DNA from: Myxococcales bacterium
GTDB lineage: Bacteria > Myxococcota_A > Polyangia > Polyangiales > Houyiibacteriaceae
DNA: 64,000 nt
Assembly (NCBI GenBank): GCA_029861865.1
Contig: JAOTYL010000005.1
Location: 62,001-126,000 of the forward strand
Direction of reading: 5' to 3'
The notes below the pieces were generated by a model. It did no database searches. It was not told where the DNA came from and worked only from the letters and a program-made list of their open reading frames with translations. Of this stretch, positions 33,043 through 42,564 are shown piece by piece. The translations under genes and the position numbers were made by a program. Every line of letters begins with the position of its first letter. The stretch's first letter is position 1.

Positions 33043-34845
33043 TTAGAGGGTCGGCGATTCTTTCGTTTCGACGCCGAGGCTCTGCGTGGGCTTTCGTTTC
33101 TGGTTTTCGGGAAGCTCGAGTCCGAGCAAGGAGCCGGGGTTCATGATGTTGTGGGGGTCGAAGTGGCGCTTGAGTGCGCGCAAGACGTCCATTTGCTCCT
33201 TGCCGAGGTGCGCCTCGATCCAGGGTGCGAGGAGCCTTCCCATGCCGTGGTGATGACTTGGAGAGCCTCCAGCCGCGACGATGCGATCTACAATCCCAGC
33301 ACGAAGCGCTTGGAAGTTTTCTAGGGACGTGTACCGCAGCCCAAAGATGCAATAGAGATTTGTGCCTTGCGGGTAGAAATGGGAGGCATGGGTGAGGCAC
33401 ATCGTGTTGGGATGGCCTTTCACGAAATCCCTCATCGCGGTGTAGACCGAATCGATGTTCTCCCAGTTCACCGACGTCTCGATCGTGTCGATCAAAATGT
33501 CGAAGTCCATCATGTCTTCTCGCAGCAGGGGATGGCTGTAGCGGTCTTTCTCCCACATCTTCGTCAGGAACCCCGACACGTACATGGCACCGTTCTGGCG
33601 GGCGATCTTCTTCACCATCTTCTTGACGTGCTTTGCGAAATGCTTGTCTCCTTCGGCGGTTCCGAGCACCAAGCAACGTTGCATCCTCTTGAACCCACGC
33701 ATCTCCACGAATCGGCTGACGAGGTCGTTGCCATACATCCTGAAGATGGTTTCCGTCTCTTCTCCGTCCGAGATCCGAAATACAGCGGGATGGCCAAACT
33801 CGCCTTGCATGACCTCGCGGCCGGCGGTGATGGCGTCTTCCCAACTCGGAAAGAGAAACCCGAAATACTGCCGAGTGTCCGGCATGTATCGAAATATCTT
33901 GTAGGTGACTTCGACGAGGACGCCAAATGCACCCTCACTGCCCTTCATGATGTCACCGACTTTGGGTCCCGTGGCTGTGGCGGGGAAATCATGGGTCTTG
34001 AAGGAGCCGACAGGCGTCACGTACTCCTGACTGAACACGATGTCGTAGGCGTCACCGTAGTACGTCGAGGCTTGCCCGGTGGCCAAGGTGGGGACCCAAC
34101 CGCCCGCTGAACACAGCGGAAACGACTGCGGAAAGTGACCACAGGTGTAGTTGTGCGCGGTCCCGTGTCGCGTTCGCGCATTGTTGAGCGCCTCTTCGTA
34201 ATCCGGCGTCATCAAACCGGGTTGCACGACCGCCGTTTGGTTCCTCTCGTTGATCGCGAGGACCTTGTTCATGTGCGTGCACAAGGCCAGCACGATGCCA
34301 CCGCGCTCGGGACGAAGGCCGGACGTCACGGACGAGCCACCACCAAACGCGATAACCGGGATTCGATGCTCATGGCAGTAGGCCACGATCGCCCTCACAT
34401 CGTCCTTGTCGCGGGGATGAACGACCACATCGCAGATGTTCGACACCTCTTCACGCCGCAGCTCGATCGCTTCATCGAGCAGCTTCCCATAGCTGAATTT
34501 CACACGACTATAGTCATCGGCAGCGACGTTCTCGGTGCCCACGATCGATTCCAGAGCAGCGATGTGCGTGCGACTCAATCCGACGGGTCGATCGACCGCG
34601 ACGATGCCATCGCCTTCTTTGTGCTTGCGTTCGCGAAAGTGCTCCTCGTCGAGCCCAAGCTCGTCGGTGACCATCCTCCGCCACGACTCGCTCGGATGCT
34701 TGACCTCGTCCGGCTTCCCGAGCTTGAGGATGGAACGATAAGAACCCTCGGGCGCCGGAGGTTCGTACCAGTTCGGTGTGTCCTTCTTTTCCACGGGTTC
34801 CGCTTGCTCGCACTCAAACCGGCACTTGCCCGGAAGCCCTTGCAT
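33043..34845 (-). CDS. FAD-binding oxidase, alkyl-dihydroxyacetonephosphate synthase (AGPS)-like
   Basis: About 600 residues of the VAO/PCMH flavoprotein fold. FAD-binding half: 'DVVVHPRDKDDVRAIVAYC', 'IPVIAFGGGSSVTSGL', 'TGPKVGDIMKGSEGAFGVLVEVTYKIF'. Substrate half ends with 'SPSHHHGMGRLLAPW', matching the HHH active-site motif of AGPS, and 'RHFDPHNIMNPGSLLG'. AGPS exchanges the acyl chain of acyl-DHAP for a fatty alcohol in ether-lipid synthesis, a pathway known in myxobacteria; an alternative is a related FAD oxidase. Start uncertain: ATG 34845 chosen, ORF track uses GTG 34899. No other ether-lipid gene adjoins. Confidence 0.78.
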   Translation of the reverse strand: MQGLPGKCRFECEQAEPVEKKDTPNWYEPPAPEGSYRSILKLGKPDEVKHPSESWRRMVTDELGLDEEHFRERKHKEGDGIVAVDRPVGLSRTHIAALESIVGTENVAADDYSRVKFSYGKLLDEAIELRREEVSNICDVVVHPRDKDDVRAIVAYCHEHRIPVIAFGGGSSVTSGLRPERGGIVLALCTHMNKVLAINERNQTAVVQPGLMTPDYEEALNNARTRHGTAHNYTCGHFPQSFPLCSAGGWVPTLATGQASTYYGDAYDIVFSQEYVTPVGSFKTHDFPATATGPKVGDIMKGSEGAFGVLVEVTYKIFRYMPDTRQYFGFLFPSWEDAITAGREVMQGEFGHPAVFRISDGEETETIFRMYGNDLVSRFVEMRGFKRMQRCLVLGTAEGDKHFAKHVKKMVKKIARQNGAMYVSGFLTKMWEKDRYSHPLLREDMMDFDILIDTIETSVNWENIDSVYTAMRDFVKGHPNTMCLTHASHFYPQGTNLYCIFGLRYTSLENFQALRAGIVDRIVAAGGSPSHHHGMGRLLAPWIEAHLGKEQMDVLRALKRHFDPHNIMNPGSLLGLELPENQKRKPTQSLGVETKESPTL

Positions 34846-35108
34846 ACGGCGTGCCAGCGCCTGACGGTGGAGAGTCAAGACGGGACTTCGGGTTGGCACC
34901 GATGATGCAAGGACCTTCCGGCATCATCCCCGGCTCAGGCTGGACCCGGGCCTCAAAAGAGTTTGATCCGAACCACGAGGAGTACGACGTCCAACGACGG
35001 TCCTGCACTGAACACGAATCCGCGCAAGAGATGCGCCAGCGCGCGATCAATGCGATCGTTTTTCGCAGGTCGCGTGCCGGGAGGACCGCCGACGACGGAT
35101 CTTAATCG

Positions 35109-36455
35109 ATGCGAATCAAGATACGGAAAGGATTGGACCTTCCAATTACTGGCGGGCCGGAGCAGCGGATCGACGAAGCGAAGTCGGTAGGCTCGGTCGC
35201 CGTAGTGCCCGGCGACTATCACGGTCTCCGAGCCTCAGTCTTGGTCCGCGAAGGCGATCGGGTCCGTGTGGGTCAGCCGCTGGTTTCCGACAAAGACGCC
35301 TCCGACTTGCTGCTTACTTCCCCGGGCTGTGGCCGAGTCGTAGAGGTCAATCGGGGCGTCCGAAAGTCGCCGCAGTCGGTCGTCGTCCAACTCGAAGGCG
35401 ACGAACAGGAGCGGTTCGACGCATACGATCAAGAGAGGCTGCTGAACCTCGACCGACGTTCGGTTCGCCAGCTTCTCTTGGCCTCTGGGCTGTGGGCGGC
35501 GTGCCGCACGCGTCCCTTCAGCAAGATTCCCCGACCCACCGACTCTCCACGCTCGATCTTCGTCACGGCGATCGACACCAATCCCCTCGCGGCGAATCCC
35601 CGGATCGTGATCCGCGACCGCGGGAGAGAGTTCTCCGATGGGGTCGCGGTCTTGAGCCGCCTCACCGATGGCAAGGTCTATGTGTGTCAGGGCCCGGGCT
35701 CAGAGCTGCCGGTGCCTGACGCCGACTCCATTAGGACAGTGACGTTCGATGGACCGCATCCGGCGGGTTTGCCAGGAACACACATCCACTTCCTCGACCC
35801 CGTGGGAGAGAACAAGACCGTTTGGCACCTGAACTACCAAGACGTCATCGCGATCGGCGGACTCTTCACGACCGGTCGCATCCAAGTCGAGCGCGTGATC
35901 GCCCTCGGTGGCCCTGCGGTTCTGCGTCCACGCCTGCTTCGAACTCGCATGGGCGCGAGTACGGTCGACTTGCTCGACGGTGAGCTCCGACAGACCGAGT
36001 GCCGGGTGGTTTCGGGTTCGATCTTGAGCGGGCGACGCGCTGCGGGCTGGGCGCGTTATCTCGGCCCTCACGACCTGCAGATCAGCGTGCTGAGCGAGGA
36101 CCGGGATCGCCAGTTCCTTGGCTGGGCGGCGCCTGGCTTCAATAAGTACTCGGCGATCCATGCGTTCGCATCGAGCTTGCGTCCCAGGCACAAGTTCTCG
36201 ATGACGACCTCACAGCATGGCAGCCCGCGTGCGATGGTGCCGATCGGGAACTTCGAACGCGTGATGCCGCTGGACATCTTACCGGCGCCGCTTCTGAAGG
36301 CGCTGCTCACTCAGGACACCGAGGCGGCCCGAGCTCTGGGGTGTTTGGAGCTCGCAGAGGAAGACCTCGCCCTGTGTTCTTTCGTTTGTTGCAGCAAATA
36401 CGAGTACGGCCCGGCCCTGCGCAAGAACCTGGACCTGATCGAAAAGGAAGGCTAA
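35109..36455 (+). CDS. nqrA: Na+-translocating NADH:quinone reductase subunit A
   Basis: Peripheral subunit of Na+-NQR. 448 residues beginning '[19 protein letters not shown]', with '[13 protein letters not shown]', '[13 protein letters not shown]', '[11 protein letters not shown]', and the C-terminal '[25 protein letters not shown]', all typical of NqrA. It opens an nqrABCDEF operon in canonical order. A 263-base region separates it from the divergent AGPS-like gene and should hold the operon promoter. Confidence 0.96.
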   Translation: MRIKIRKGLDLPITGGPEQRIDEAKSVGSVAVVPGDYHGLRASVLVREGDRVRVGQPLVSDKDASDLLLTSPGCGRVVEVNRGVRKSPQSVVVQLEGDEQERFDAYDQERLLNLDRRSVRQLLLASGLWAACRTRPFSKIPRPTDSPRSIFVTAIDTNPLAANPRIVIRDRGREFSDGVAVLSRLTDGKVYVCQGPGSELPVPDADSIRTVTFDGPHPAGLPGTHIHFLDPVGENKTVWHLNYQDVIAIGGLFTTGRIQVERVIALGGPAVLRPRLLRTRMGASTVDLLDGELRQTECRVVSGSILSGRRAAGWARYLGPHDLQISVLSEDRDRQFLGWAAPGFNKYSAIHAFASSLRPRHKFSMTTSQHGSPRAMVPIGNFERVMPLDILPAPLLKALLTQDTEAARALGCLELAEEDLALCSFVCCSKYEYGPALRKNLDLIEKEG

Positions 36456-37666
36456 TGCGCCCGCTAAGAAAATTGCTGGACCGTTTCGAGCCGCACTTCG
36501 ATCAAGGTGGCCGCTTCGAGAAGTACCGGGCGCTCTACGAGATGGTCGACACTCTGTTCTATTCGCCACCCGATGTAGCGAGGCACGCGCCGCATGTCCG
36601 AGATAGCACCGACTTGAAGAGGGTGATGTGGCTGGTCGTGGTCGCGGTTGTGCCGTGCACACTGTTCGCGATGTGGAACACCGGTCATCAGGCGGCACTC
36701 TCCATGCAGCAGCTGGGCCTCGACCAGCCTCTGGGATGGCAGGGGCGGCTGATCGGTGCGCTGGAAGTAAGCGTGGAGCCGGTCAGCGTGGGTGCGAACA
36801 TTCTGGTTGGGGCGCTCTACTTCGTTCCGATTTACGCCGTTACGATCCTTGCAGGCGGGTTTTGGGAGGTCTTGTTCGCGGGCATTCGCAACCACGAGAT
36901 CAACGAAGGCTTTTTCGTCACGTCGATCCTGTATGCATTGATCCTGCCGGCGACGACACCATTGTGGCAGGTTGCTTTGGGGATCTCCTTCGGCGTCGTG
37001 ATCGCCAAAGAGGCCTTTGGTGGTACGGGGAAGAACTTCATGAACCCTGCACTCGCCGGACGCGCGTTTCTCTACTTCGCCTATCCAGTTGAAATGTCCG
37101 GAGACGCGGTATGGACGCCGGTCGATGGGGTCACGGGCGCTACCCCTCTTGCCGTAGCGGCGGAGAGCGGGGTCACAGGCGTCGTCGATCAAGGGATCAC
37201 GTGGATGGACGCCTTCCTGGGGCCAATTCAAGGCTCTTTGGGAGAAACCTCCGCGCTGGCCTGCCTTCTTGGGGGTGCGTTCCTGATCTACAGCGGGATT
37301 GCCTCGTGGCGAATCATTGCGGGCGTATTCGCCGGGATGGTGGCCACGGCGTTTCTCTTCAACGCGATCGGGTCAAATACCAATCCAATGTTCGCCATGC
37401 CCTGGCACTGGCATTTGGTGTTGGGCGGGTTCGCGTTTGGCATGGTGTTCATGGCAACCGATCCGGTGACTGCTTGTGTGACCAACGCCGGACGATGGGT
37501 CTTCGGCTTGCTGGTCGGATTTCTGACCGTCGTCATCCGGGTGGTGAACATCGCGCTTCCCGAGGGAATCATGTTGGCGATCCTCTTTGCAAACATCTTT
37601 GCGCCCACTATCGATCATCTCGTCGTGCGGAACAACGTTCGTCGAAGGATCCGTCGAAATGCCTGA
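36455..37666 (+). CDS. nqrB: Na+-translocating NADH:quinone reductase subunit B
   Basis: Membrane subunit with covalently bound FMN and part of the Na+ path. Start at ATG 36455 overlaps the nqrA stop (TAATG) with 'aaggaag' upstream, giving 403 residues; the ORF track includes 38 spurious residues. 'LRKLLDRFEPHFDQGGRFEK', many hydrophobic helices, the flavinylation region 'DGVTGATPLAVAAESG', 'GGTGKNFMNPALAGRAFLYF' and 'MATDPVTACVTNAGRW' are family hallmarks. Confidence 0.96.
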   Translation: MRPLRKLLDRFEPHFDQGGRFEKYRALYEMVDTLFYSPPDVARHAPHVRDSTDLKRVMWLVVVAVVPCTLFAMWNTGHQAALSMQQLGLDQPLGWQGRLIGALEVSVEPVSVGANILVGALYFVPIYAVTILAGGFWEVLFAGIRNHEINEGFFVTSILYALILPATTPLWQVALGISFGVVIAKEAFGGTGKNFMNPALAGRAFLYFAYPVEMSGDAVWTPVDGVTGATPLAVAAESGVTGVVDQGITWMDAFLGPIQGSLGETSALACLLGGAFLIYSGIASWRIIAGVFAGMVATAFLFNAIGSNTNPMFAMPWHWHLVLGGFAFGMVFMATDPVTACVTNAGRWVFGLLVGFLTVVIRVVNIALPEGIMLAILFANIFAPTIDHLVVRNNVRRRIRRNA

Positions 37667-38462
37667 GCCGGAACAAAAGACCACGCCGCAAAGAGACAGC
37701 ATCGGGAGAACGCTACTTGTCGCGTTCCTGGTCAGCCTCCTGTGCTCTTCGCTCGTTGCGTCCGCCGCGGTGCTCCTCAAACCCCGGCAAGAAGCGAACG
37801 AAGCTCGCCACATACGACGCAACATCGTCGACGTGGCCGGGCTTCTCGAGTCTGGGGAGGACATCGAGCGGCTGTTTGAAGGCATCGAGGCACGGGTTAT
37901 CGACCTGCAAACGGGGCGTTACGTGGACGACGTCGATGAGTTGCGCTTCGACCCCGTGAAAGCCGCCGGCGACCCGGCGCTCAGTCTGGCCATACCCGAT
38001 GAGTTGGATGTTGCCGGAATTGGTCGTCGCGCCAAATGGGGCTTGGTTTACTTGGTCCGAAAGAAGGGCCAGCTGGCGACGATCGTGCTGCCTGTTCACG
38101 GCCGGGGTCTTTGGTCGATGATCTACGGCCTGCTCGCTCTCGAGCCCGATGCCAACACCATCGTAGGGATCACTTTCTATGAACACGGGGAAACCCCCGG
38201 CCTTGGCGATCAGATCGCCAAGCGACCGTGGCGCGACTTGTGGTCGGGGAAACAGCTGTTCGATCAGTCCAACAATCTCAAGATCGAGGTGGTCAAGGGG
38301 CGCGTCCCACCGGATAGCCCACTGGCTCCTTATCATGTCGACGGCATCTCCGGCGCGACTCTCACCGGCCGGGGCGTTACCACCACTTTACAGTATTGGC
38401 TCGGCGAGCATGCGTACGGACCCTATTTGCAAAACATTCGCAGCCAGCGGGAGGGGTCATGA
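37659..38462 (+). CDS. nqrC: Na+-translocating NADH:quinone reductase subunit C
   Basis: Start at ATG 37659 (8-base overlap with nqrB) gives 267 residues. One N-terminal transmembrane helix ('[21 protein letters not shown]') and a periplasmic FMN-binding domain with the covalent FMN Thr in '[13 protein letters not shown]'. '[12 protein letters not shown]' and '[14 protein letters not shown]' are characteristic. Mediates electron transfer between the Fe centre and NqrB FMN. Confidence 0.95.
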   Translation: MPEPEQKTTPQRDSIGRTLLVAFLVSLLCSSLVASAAVLLKPRQEANEARHIRRNIVDVAGLLESGEDIERLFEGIEARVIDLQTGRYVDDVDELRFDPVKAAGDPALSLAIPDELDVAGIGRRAKWGLVYLVRKKGQLATIVLPVHGRGLWSMIYGLLALEPDANTIVGITFYEHGETPGLGDQIAKRPWRDLWSGKQLFDQSNNLKIEVVKGRVPPDSPLAPYHVDGISGATLTGRGVTTTLQYWLGEHAYGPYLQNIRSQREGS

Positions 38463-39121
38463 GAAGCGAAATGAAACGGGCTCTTCTGAACCCGATTGTG
38501 GACAACAACCCGATCACCTTGCAGATCCTCGGCGTTTGCTCGGCGTTGGCCGTCACGACATCGCTTCTGCCATCGCTTTACATGTGCCTCGCGCTGATCT
38601 CGGTAGCCGCGCTCTCGAGTGCCGCAGTTAGCGCGATTCGGCACTTTCTGCCGAGCAGCATCCGAATCATCGTCCAGATGACCATCATTGCGTCCCTGGT
38701 CATCGTCGTCGACCAGACATTGAAGGCGTTTGCGTTCGAAACCAGTCGGGAGCTGTCGGTGTTCGTTGGGTTGATCATCACCAATTGCATCGTCCTTGGA
38801 CGAACCGAGGGCTTCGCCATGAGCAACCCCGTAGGCCTCAGCTTTCTCGATGGGATTGGCAACGGATTGGGCTACAGCTTGATTCTCATCATCGTCGCCA
38901 GCATACGGGAGTTGTTGGGTGCGGGAACGTTGATGGGTATGACCGTGCTCCGGACGACCGCTGACGGCGGCTGGTACAACCCGAACGGGATGATGATGCT
39001 CCCGCCGACCGCGTTTTTCATCATCGGTCTGATCATTTGGGCTGTGCGATCGTGGAGGGTCGAGCAGGTCGAGAAGCCGGAGTTCCGTATCCACGAGGTC
39101 CATCGAACGGAGGTCCTCTGA
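38459..39121 (+). CDS. nqrD: Na+-translocating NADH:quinone reductase subunit D
   Basis: Start at ATG 38459 after 'gagggg', overlapping the nqrC stop; 220 residues with about six membrane helices. '[22 protein letters not shown]', '[21 protein letters not shown]', '[22 protein letters not shown]' and '[13 protein letters not shown]' match NqrD. With NqrE it forms the core cradling an intramembrane Fe-S centre through conserved cysteines, here Cys in 'ILGVCSAL' and 'ITNCIVLGR'. Confidence 0.96.
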   Translation: MRSEMKRALLNPIVDNNPITLQILGVCSALAVTTSLLPSLYMCLALISVAALSSAAVSAIRHFLPSSIRIIVQMTIIASLVIVVDQTLKAFAFETSRELSVFVGLIITNCIVLGRTEGFAMSNPVGLSFLDGIGNGLGYSLILIIVASIRELLGAGTLMGMTVLRTTADGGWYNPNGMMMLPPTAFFIIGLIIWAVRSWRVEQVEKPEFRIHEVHRTEVL

Positions 39122-39729
39122 TGTCCGGCTACGTCGAGCTCTTCATCCAATCGGTGTTCGTAGAGAACCTCGCGCTCACATTCTTTTTGGGGATGTGCAC
39201 CTTCCTGGCGGTGTCCAAGCGCATCGAAACCGCGTTCGGGCTAGGGGCGGCCGTGATCGTCGTACAGGCGATCACTGTGCCGACCAACAATCTCCTTTAT
39301 CGATTCGTCATCGAGCCGGGAGCCCTCAGCTGGGCAGGCCTCGAGAACGTCGATCTGAGCTTCCTCGGCCTGGTCGCCTACATCGGTGTGATCGCCGCAA
39401 TGGTGCAGATTCTCGAGATGACGCTCGATCGATACTTCCCCCGACTATTCAACGCACTTGGGATCTTCCTTCCCCTGATCACTGTGAATTGCGCAATCTT
39501 GGGCGGAACCCTCTTCATGGCGCAACGCAGCTACACTTTCGCCGAGAGCGTCGTCTACGGCATAGGTAGTGGTACCGGCTGGGCGCTGGCTGTAGTCGCG
39601 CTCGCCGGCGTTCGCGAAAAGCTAAAATACAGCGACGTCCCGGCGGGTCTCCAAGGGTTGGGCATCGCATTTATTATCGTCGGCCTGATGTCCTTAGGCT
39701 TCATGGCTTTCTCAGGAATTCAACTCTAG
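39121..39729 (+). CDS. nqrE: Na+-translocating NADH:quinone reductase subunit E
   Basis: ATG 39121 overlaps the nqrD stop by one base (TGATG); 202 residues, six membrane helices. '[29 protein letters not shown]' (with the conserved first Cys), '[17 protein letters not shown]' (second Cys) and '[21 protein letters not shown]' are diagnostic. Confidence 0.96.
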   Translation: MSGYVELFIQSVFVENLALTFFLGMCTFLAVSKRIETAFGLGAAVIVVQAITVPTNNLLYRFVIEPGALSWAGLENVDLSFLGLVAYIGVIAAMVQILEMTLDRYFPRLFNALGIFLPLITVNCAILGGTLFMAQRSYTFAESVVYGIGSGTGWALAVVALAGVREKLKYSDVPAGLQGLGIAFIIVGLMSLGFMAFSGIQL

Positions 39730-39741
39730 GGCGGGCGCGGC

Positions 39742-40965
39742 ATGATAGACGTCATTTTCGGTGTGACATTCTTCACGGGCATCGTCCTGATGCTGTCGAT
39801 GATCATCCTGCTTGCGCGCTCCCGGCTCGTTCCGGTGGGAAATGTAGAGATCATCGTCAACGACGACCGCCGCTTGCGGGTCCCCGTTGGGGGCAAACTG
39901 ATCAATGCGCTAGCCGGTGTCGGCCTCCACATGCCCGGCGGCTGCGGGGGCAAGGGGACCTGCGGACAGTGTCGTCTGCAAGTCCTCGACGGCGGGGGCC
40001 CGCTTCTGCCGACCGAAGTGGGGCTGATCAGCCGACGCGAGGCGGATGCGCACGTCCGTCTGGCTTGCCAGGTCAGTGTTCGAGGCGATCTACGCATTCG
40101 GATCCCAGACGAGGTTTTCGGAGTCCGTCAGTGGGAGTGCGTGGTGCGATCAAACCGCAATGTCGCGACCTACATCAAGGAGCTCGTCCTCGTGCTCCCT
40201 CAGGATGAACAGATCCCTTTCAGGGCGGGAGGGTATATTCAGGTCATGTGCCCTCCCTATCGCACGAGCTTCGCGGATTTCGACATCGACCTGCCTTACC
40301 GAGAGGAGTGGGACCGGCGGAAGCTTTGGAGATTCGAAGCGGGCACCGGCGAGCCGACGACGCGCGCGTACTCGATGGCCAACTACCCCGGCGAGAAGGG
40401 GGTCATCATCCTCAACATTCGGATTGCGACGCCACCGCCCGGGGCCGGTGGGCGGGTGCCCCCGGGAGTGGTTTCCTCTTATCTATTCGGTCTCAACCCG
40501 GGGGACTCCCTGACCATTACGGGGCCATACGGGGAGTTTTTCGCGCAAGAGACGGGCAGAGAAATGGTTTTCATCGGGGGCGGCACCGGCATGGCGCCAT
40601 TGCGTTCCATCATCCTCGATCAACTCAAGCGTCTCCATACCCGCCGAAAGATTAGCTTCTGGTACGGCGCCCGCAGCAAGAGAGAGATCTTCTATCAAAA
40701 CGACTTCGACGAGCTCGCAGCGTCACGCGACAACTTCGATTGGACCGTCGCGTTGTCAGAACCGGAGTCGGGAGACCATTGGTCTGGTCCCAGCGGCTTC
40801 ATCCACCAAGTGGTCCACGACCGCTATCTCAAGGATCACCCTGCCCCAGAGGATTGTGAATACTACATCTGCGGCCCGAGCCTCATGATGACGGCGGTGC
40901 TCGAGATGCTCGATGGTCTAGGCGTCGAACGCGAGAACATCATGTTCGACGATTTTGGAGCGTGA
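39742..40965 (+). CDS. nqrF: Na+-translocating NADH:quinone reductase subunit F
   Basis: NADH-oxidising entry subunit, 407 residues: an N-terminal membrane helix ('VTFFTGIVLMLSMIILLA'), a [2Fe-2S] domain with 'MPGGCGGKGTCGQCRL' plus 'VRLACQV', and a ferredoxin-NADP+-reductase-type domain with FAD motif 'TRAYSMANYP' and NAD motif 'FIGGGTGMAPLRS'. Ends 'MFDDFGA' as usual. Twelve bases after nqrE. Confidence 0.97.
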   Translation: MIDVIFGVTFFTGIVLMLSMIILLARSRLVPVGNVEIIVNDDRRLRVPVGGKLINALAGVGLHMPGGCGGKGTCGQCRLQVLDGGGPLLPTEVGLISRREADAHVRLACQVSVRGDLRIRIPDEVFGVRQWECVVRSNRNVATYIKELVLVLPQDEQIPFRAGGYIQVMCPPYRTSFADFDIDLPYREEWDRRKLWRFEAGTGEPTTRAYSMANYPGEKGVIILNIRIATPPPGAGGRVPPGVVSSYLFGLNPGDSLTITGPYGEFFAQETGREMVFIGGGTGMAPLRSIILDQLKRLHTRRKISFWYGARSKREIFYQNDFDELAASRDNFDWTVALSEPESGDHWSGPSGFIHQVVHDRYLKDHPAPEDCEYYICGPSLMMTAVLEMLDGLGVERENIMFDDFGA

Positions 40966-40966
40966 T

Positions 40967-41140
40967 ATGGAGATCTACTTGCTCAGTTTCACGGTCTTTG
41001 CCCTGGCGTTTGGTGGGCTGGCGCTCGGGGTGCTTGCAGGTCGCGGAGCTATTCGTGGCAGTTGCGGCGGTCGCGGCGGAGCAGAGAGCGACTGCGATTT
41101 CTGCCGTTGCGAGGAAAGTGAACGGAGTAGCCATGAATGA
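40967..41140 (+). CDS. nqrM: Na+-NQR maturation factor NqrM (DUF539-type)
   Basis: 57-residue protein from ATG 40967, one base after the nqrF stop. One membrane helix ('LLSFTVFALAFGGLALGVLAG') followed by 'IRGSCGGRGG' and 'DCDFCRC', giving four clustered cysteines. This is the layout of NqrM, required to insert the iron centre of NqrDE in Vibrio. Position at the end of nqrF strongly supports the call. The C-terminal tail is short and overlaps the CBS gene by 8 bases. Confidence 0.85.
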   Translation: MEIYLLSFTVFALAFGGLALGVLAGRGAIRGSCGGRGGAESDCDFCRCEESERSSHE

Positions 41141-41534
41141 AGAAGGGCCGATAAGGACCAAAGACTTCATGACGCGGAAGCCGCTCGCATTCGCGCCCGA
41201 CATGGATTTGCTCGACGCAGCCCGCATGCTTCTGGATCGACGCGCCTCGGGCGCACCAGTGGTGGACGCGCTGGGGAATCTCGTTGGCATGCTCACGGAA
41301 CGCGACTACCTAAACGCGGTCCTGTCGGCCACTTACCACCACGACACCGGAGGCAGTGTGGGCGACTACATGACTCGAGACGTTCAGACGGTGGACGCTG
41401 AAGAAAGCCTCATGGATGTCGCGACGCGGTTCGTCGAGCATAGGTACCGAAGCTATCCGGTGGTGGAGAAGAACCGGCTCGTCGGGATGGTAGGTCGGGA
41501 CGACGTGCTGCGGGCGATGTTCGGGTTGGTCTGA
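41133..41534 (+). CDS. CBS-domain pair protein
   Basis: 133 residues from ATG 41133 (MNEEGPIRTKDFMTRKPLAF). Two CBS motifs: 'DFMTRKPLAFAPDMDLLDAARMLLD ... GMLTERDYL' and 'DYMTRDVQTVDAEESLMDVATRF ... GMVGRDDVLRAM'. Stand-alone CBS pairs usually bind adenine nucleotides or SAM and regulate partners. Being the last gene of the nqr operon, it may tune Na+-NQR or a Na+-coupled process to energy state, an inference from context only. Confidence 0.88.
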   Translation: MNEEGPIRTKDFMTRKPLAFAPDMDLLDAARMLLDRRASGAPVVDALGNLVGMLTERDYLNAVLSATYHHDTGGSVGDYMTRDVQTVDAEESLMDVATRFVEHRYRSYPVVEKNRLVGMVGRDDVLRAMFGLV

Positions 41535-41544
41535 CTCGAGGGCC

Positions 41545-42564
41545 TCAACGGGCCAGAGCAACCGCGACCAGAGCGCCGACGTAGGCGACTAGAAGCACGA
41601 CGGCGTCGGGCTCCAACCGCCTCGCGCGCGTTTCTGAGTCACCCACGATCGCAGCGACCGCGATCGCCATCAGCAGAATCGAACCTAGGGCGGCGACGAT
41701 CTGGGTGGGCGCGACCGCGGTGAGGATGGGCCCGTCGGTGTATGCGAGGTCTGCGAACAAGAGCACGCTCATGTTAGCTACATTGCTACCGAAAAGATTA
41801 CCAACAGCCAAATCGTAGGAGCCGATGCGAACGGCAGCGAGTGATGCAATGAGCTCCGGCAGCGAAGTGGTGACCGCGAGCAGGGCCGCCCCCAGGAAAG
41901 TCTGTGCGATACCCGTGGCGTCCGCAATGGCCTTCACACTAAGGGTCATGAACGGCGCGGTGAGCAGTACCGCGCCGGCTGCCGCTCCGAAACGAATCCA
42001 GAGACCGCGCGTTGACACCCGAGCGGCGTCGCGACTCCAGCCGGTTGGTGCTTGTATGGGAATGCCCTTCGGCTCGATCAAGCGCCGCTGCATGAGTGGC
42101 GTGCGGCGGAACCATGCCGCGGCGGCGATGTAGAATACGAAGATCAGAATCGGCGTGACGCCAACCCATCCTAGCTTCGCAGCGGGAGGCATATGGATGC
42201 TCAGCGCGGCCAGCGCTGTGAACGCGATGGCGACGGCCGCAACTCTCGCGTGACCAAGCTCGACCGTGGGCCACACCCTCCCTCGATGGAGAAGATCGAT
42301 GATCGCGAGAACTGCCATGTTGGCCATCGATGAGCCAAAGAGGTCGCCGACCGCGAGGTCCGGTGCTCCTGCTCGCGCCGCGGTGATATCGGTCACCAAC
42401 TCCGGCAAGGACGTCGCGAAAGCCAAGAGCAGCGTCCCCACGAAGAGTCGACTGAGTCGCATACGTTCGGCGATCTGGTCTCCGTATGCGGCCAGCGCGG
42501 CACCCGCCTGTACCAGAATGCCGGCTGAGACGATGAAAACCAGGCTGGCCTGCCAGATGCTCAT
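41545..42564 (-). CDS. Ca2+/cation antiporter (CaCA, YrbG-like)
   Basis: Start at ATG 42564 (MSIWQASLVFIVSAG) overlaps the P-ATPase stop (ATGA), giving 339 residues and about ten helices. Two alpha-repeats are clear: 'LAFATSLPELVTDITAARAG ... DLFGSSMANM' and 'LAVTTSLPELIASLAAVRIG ... NLFGSNVANM'. These carry the exchanger's ion-coordinating acidic residues. Expected to exchange Ca2+ for Na+ or H+. Cotranscribed with a Ca2+-type P-ATPase, suggesting a calcium-export unit. Confidence 0.88.
   Translation of the reverse strand: MSIWQASLVFIVSAGILVQAGAALAAYGDQIAERMRLSRLFVGTLLLAFATSLPELVTDITAARAGAPDLAVGDLFGSSMANMAVLAIIDLLHRGRVWPTVELGHARVAAVAIAFTALAALSIHMPPAAKLGWVGVTPILIFVFYIAAAAWFRRTPLMQRRLIEPKGIPIQAPTGWSRDAARVSTRGLWIRFGAAAGAVLLTAPFMTLSVKAIADATGIAQTFLGAALLAVTTSLPELIASLAAVRIGSYDLAVGNLFGSNVANMSVLLFADLAYTDGPILTAVAPTQIVAALGSILLMAIAVAAIVGDSETRARRLEPDAVVLLVAYVGALVAVALAR

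Noticed and set aside
32342-33844. 500-residue minus-strand frame spanning the TVP38 and AGPS-like genes
   Set aside because: Out-of-frame shadow across two recognised genes; Arg/His-rich translation without motifs.
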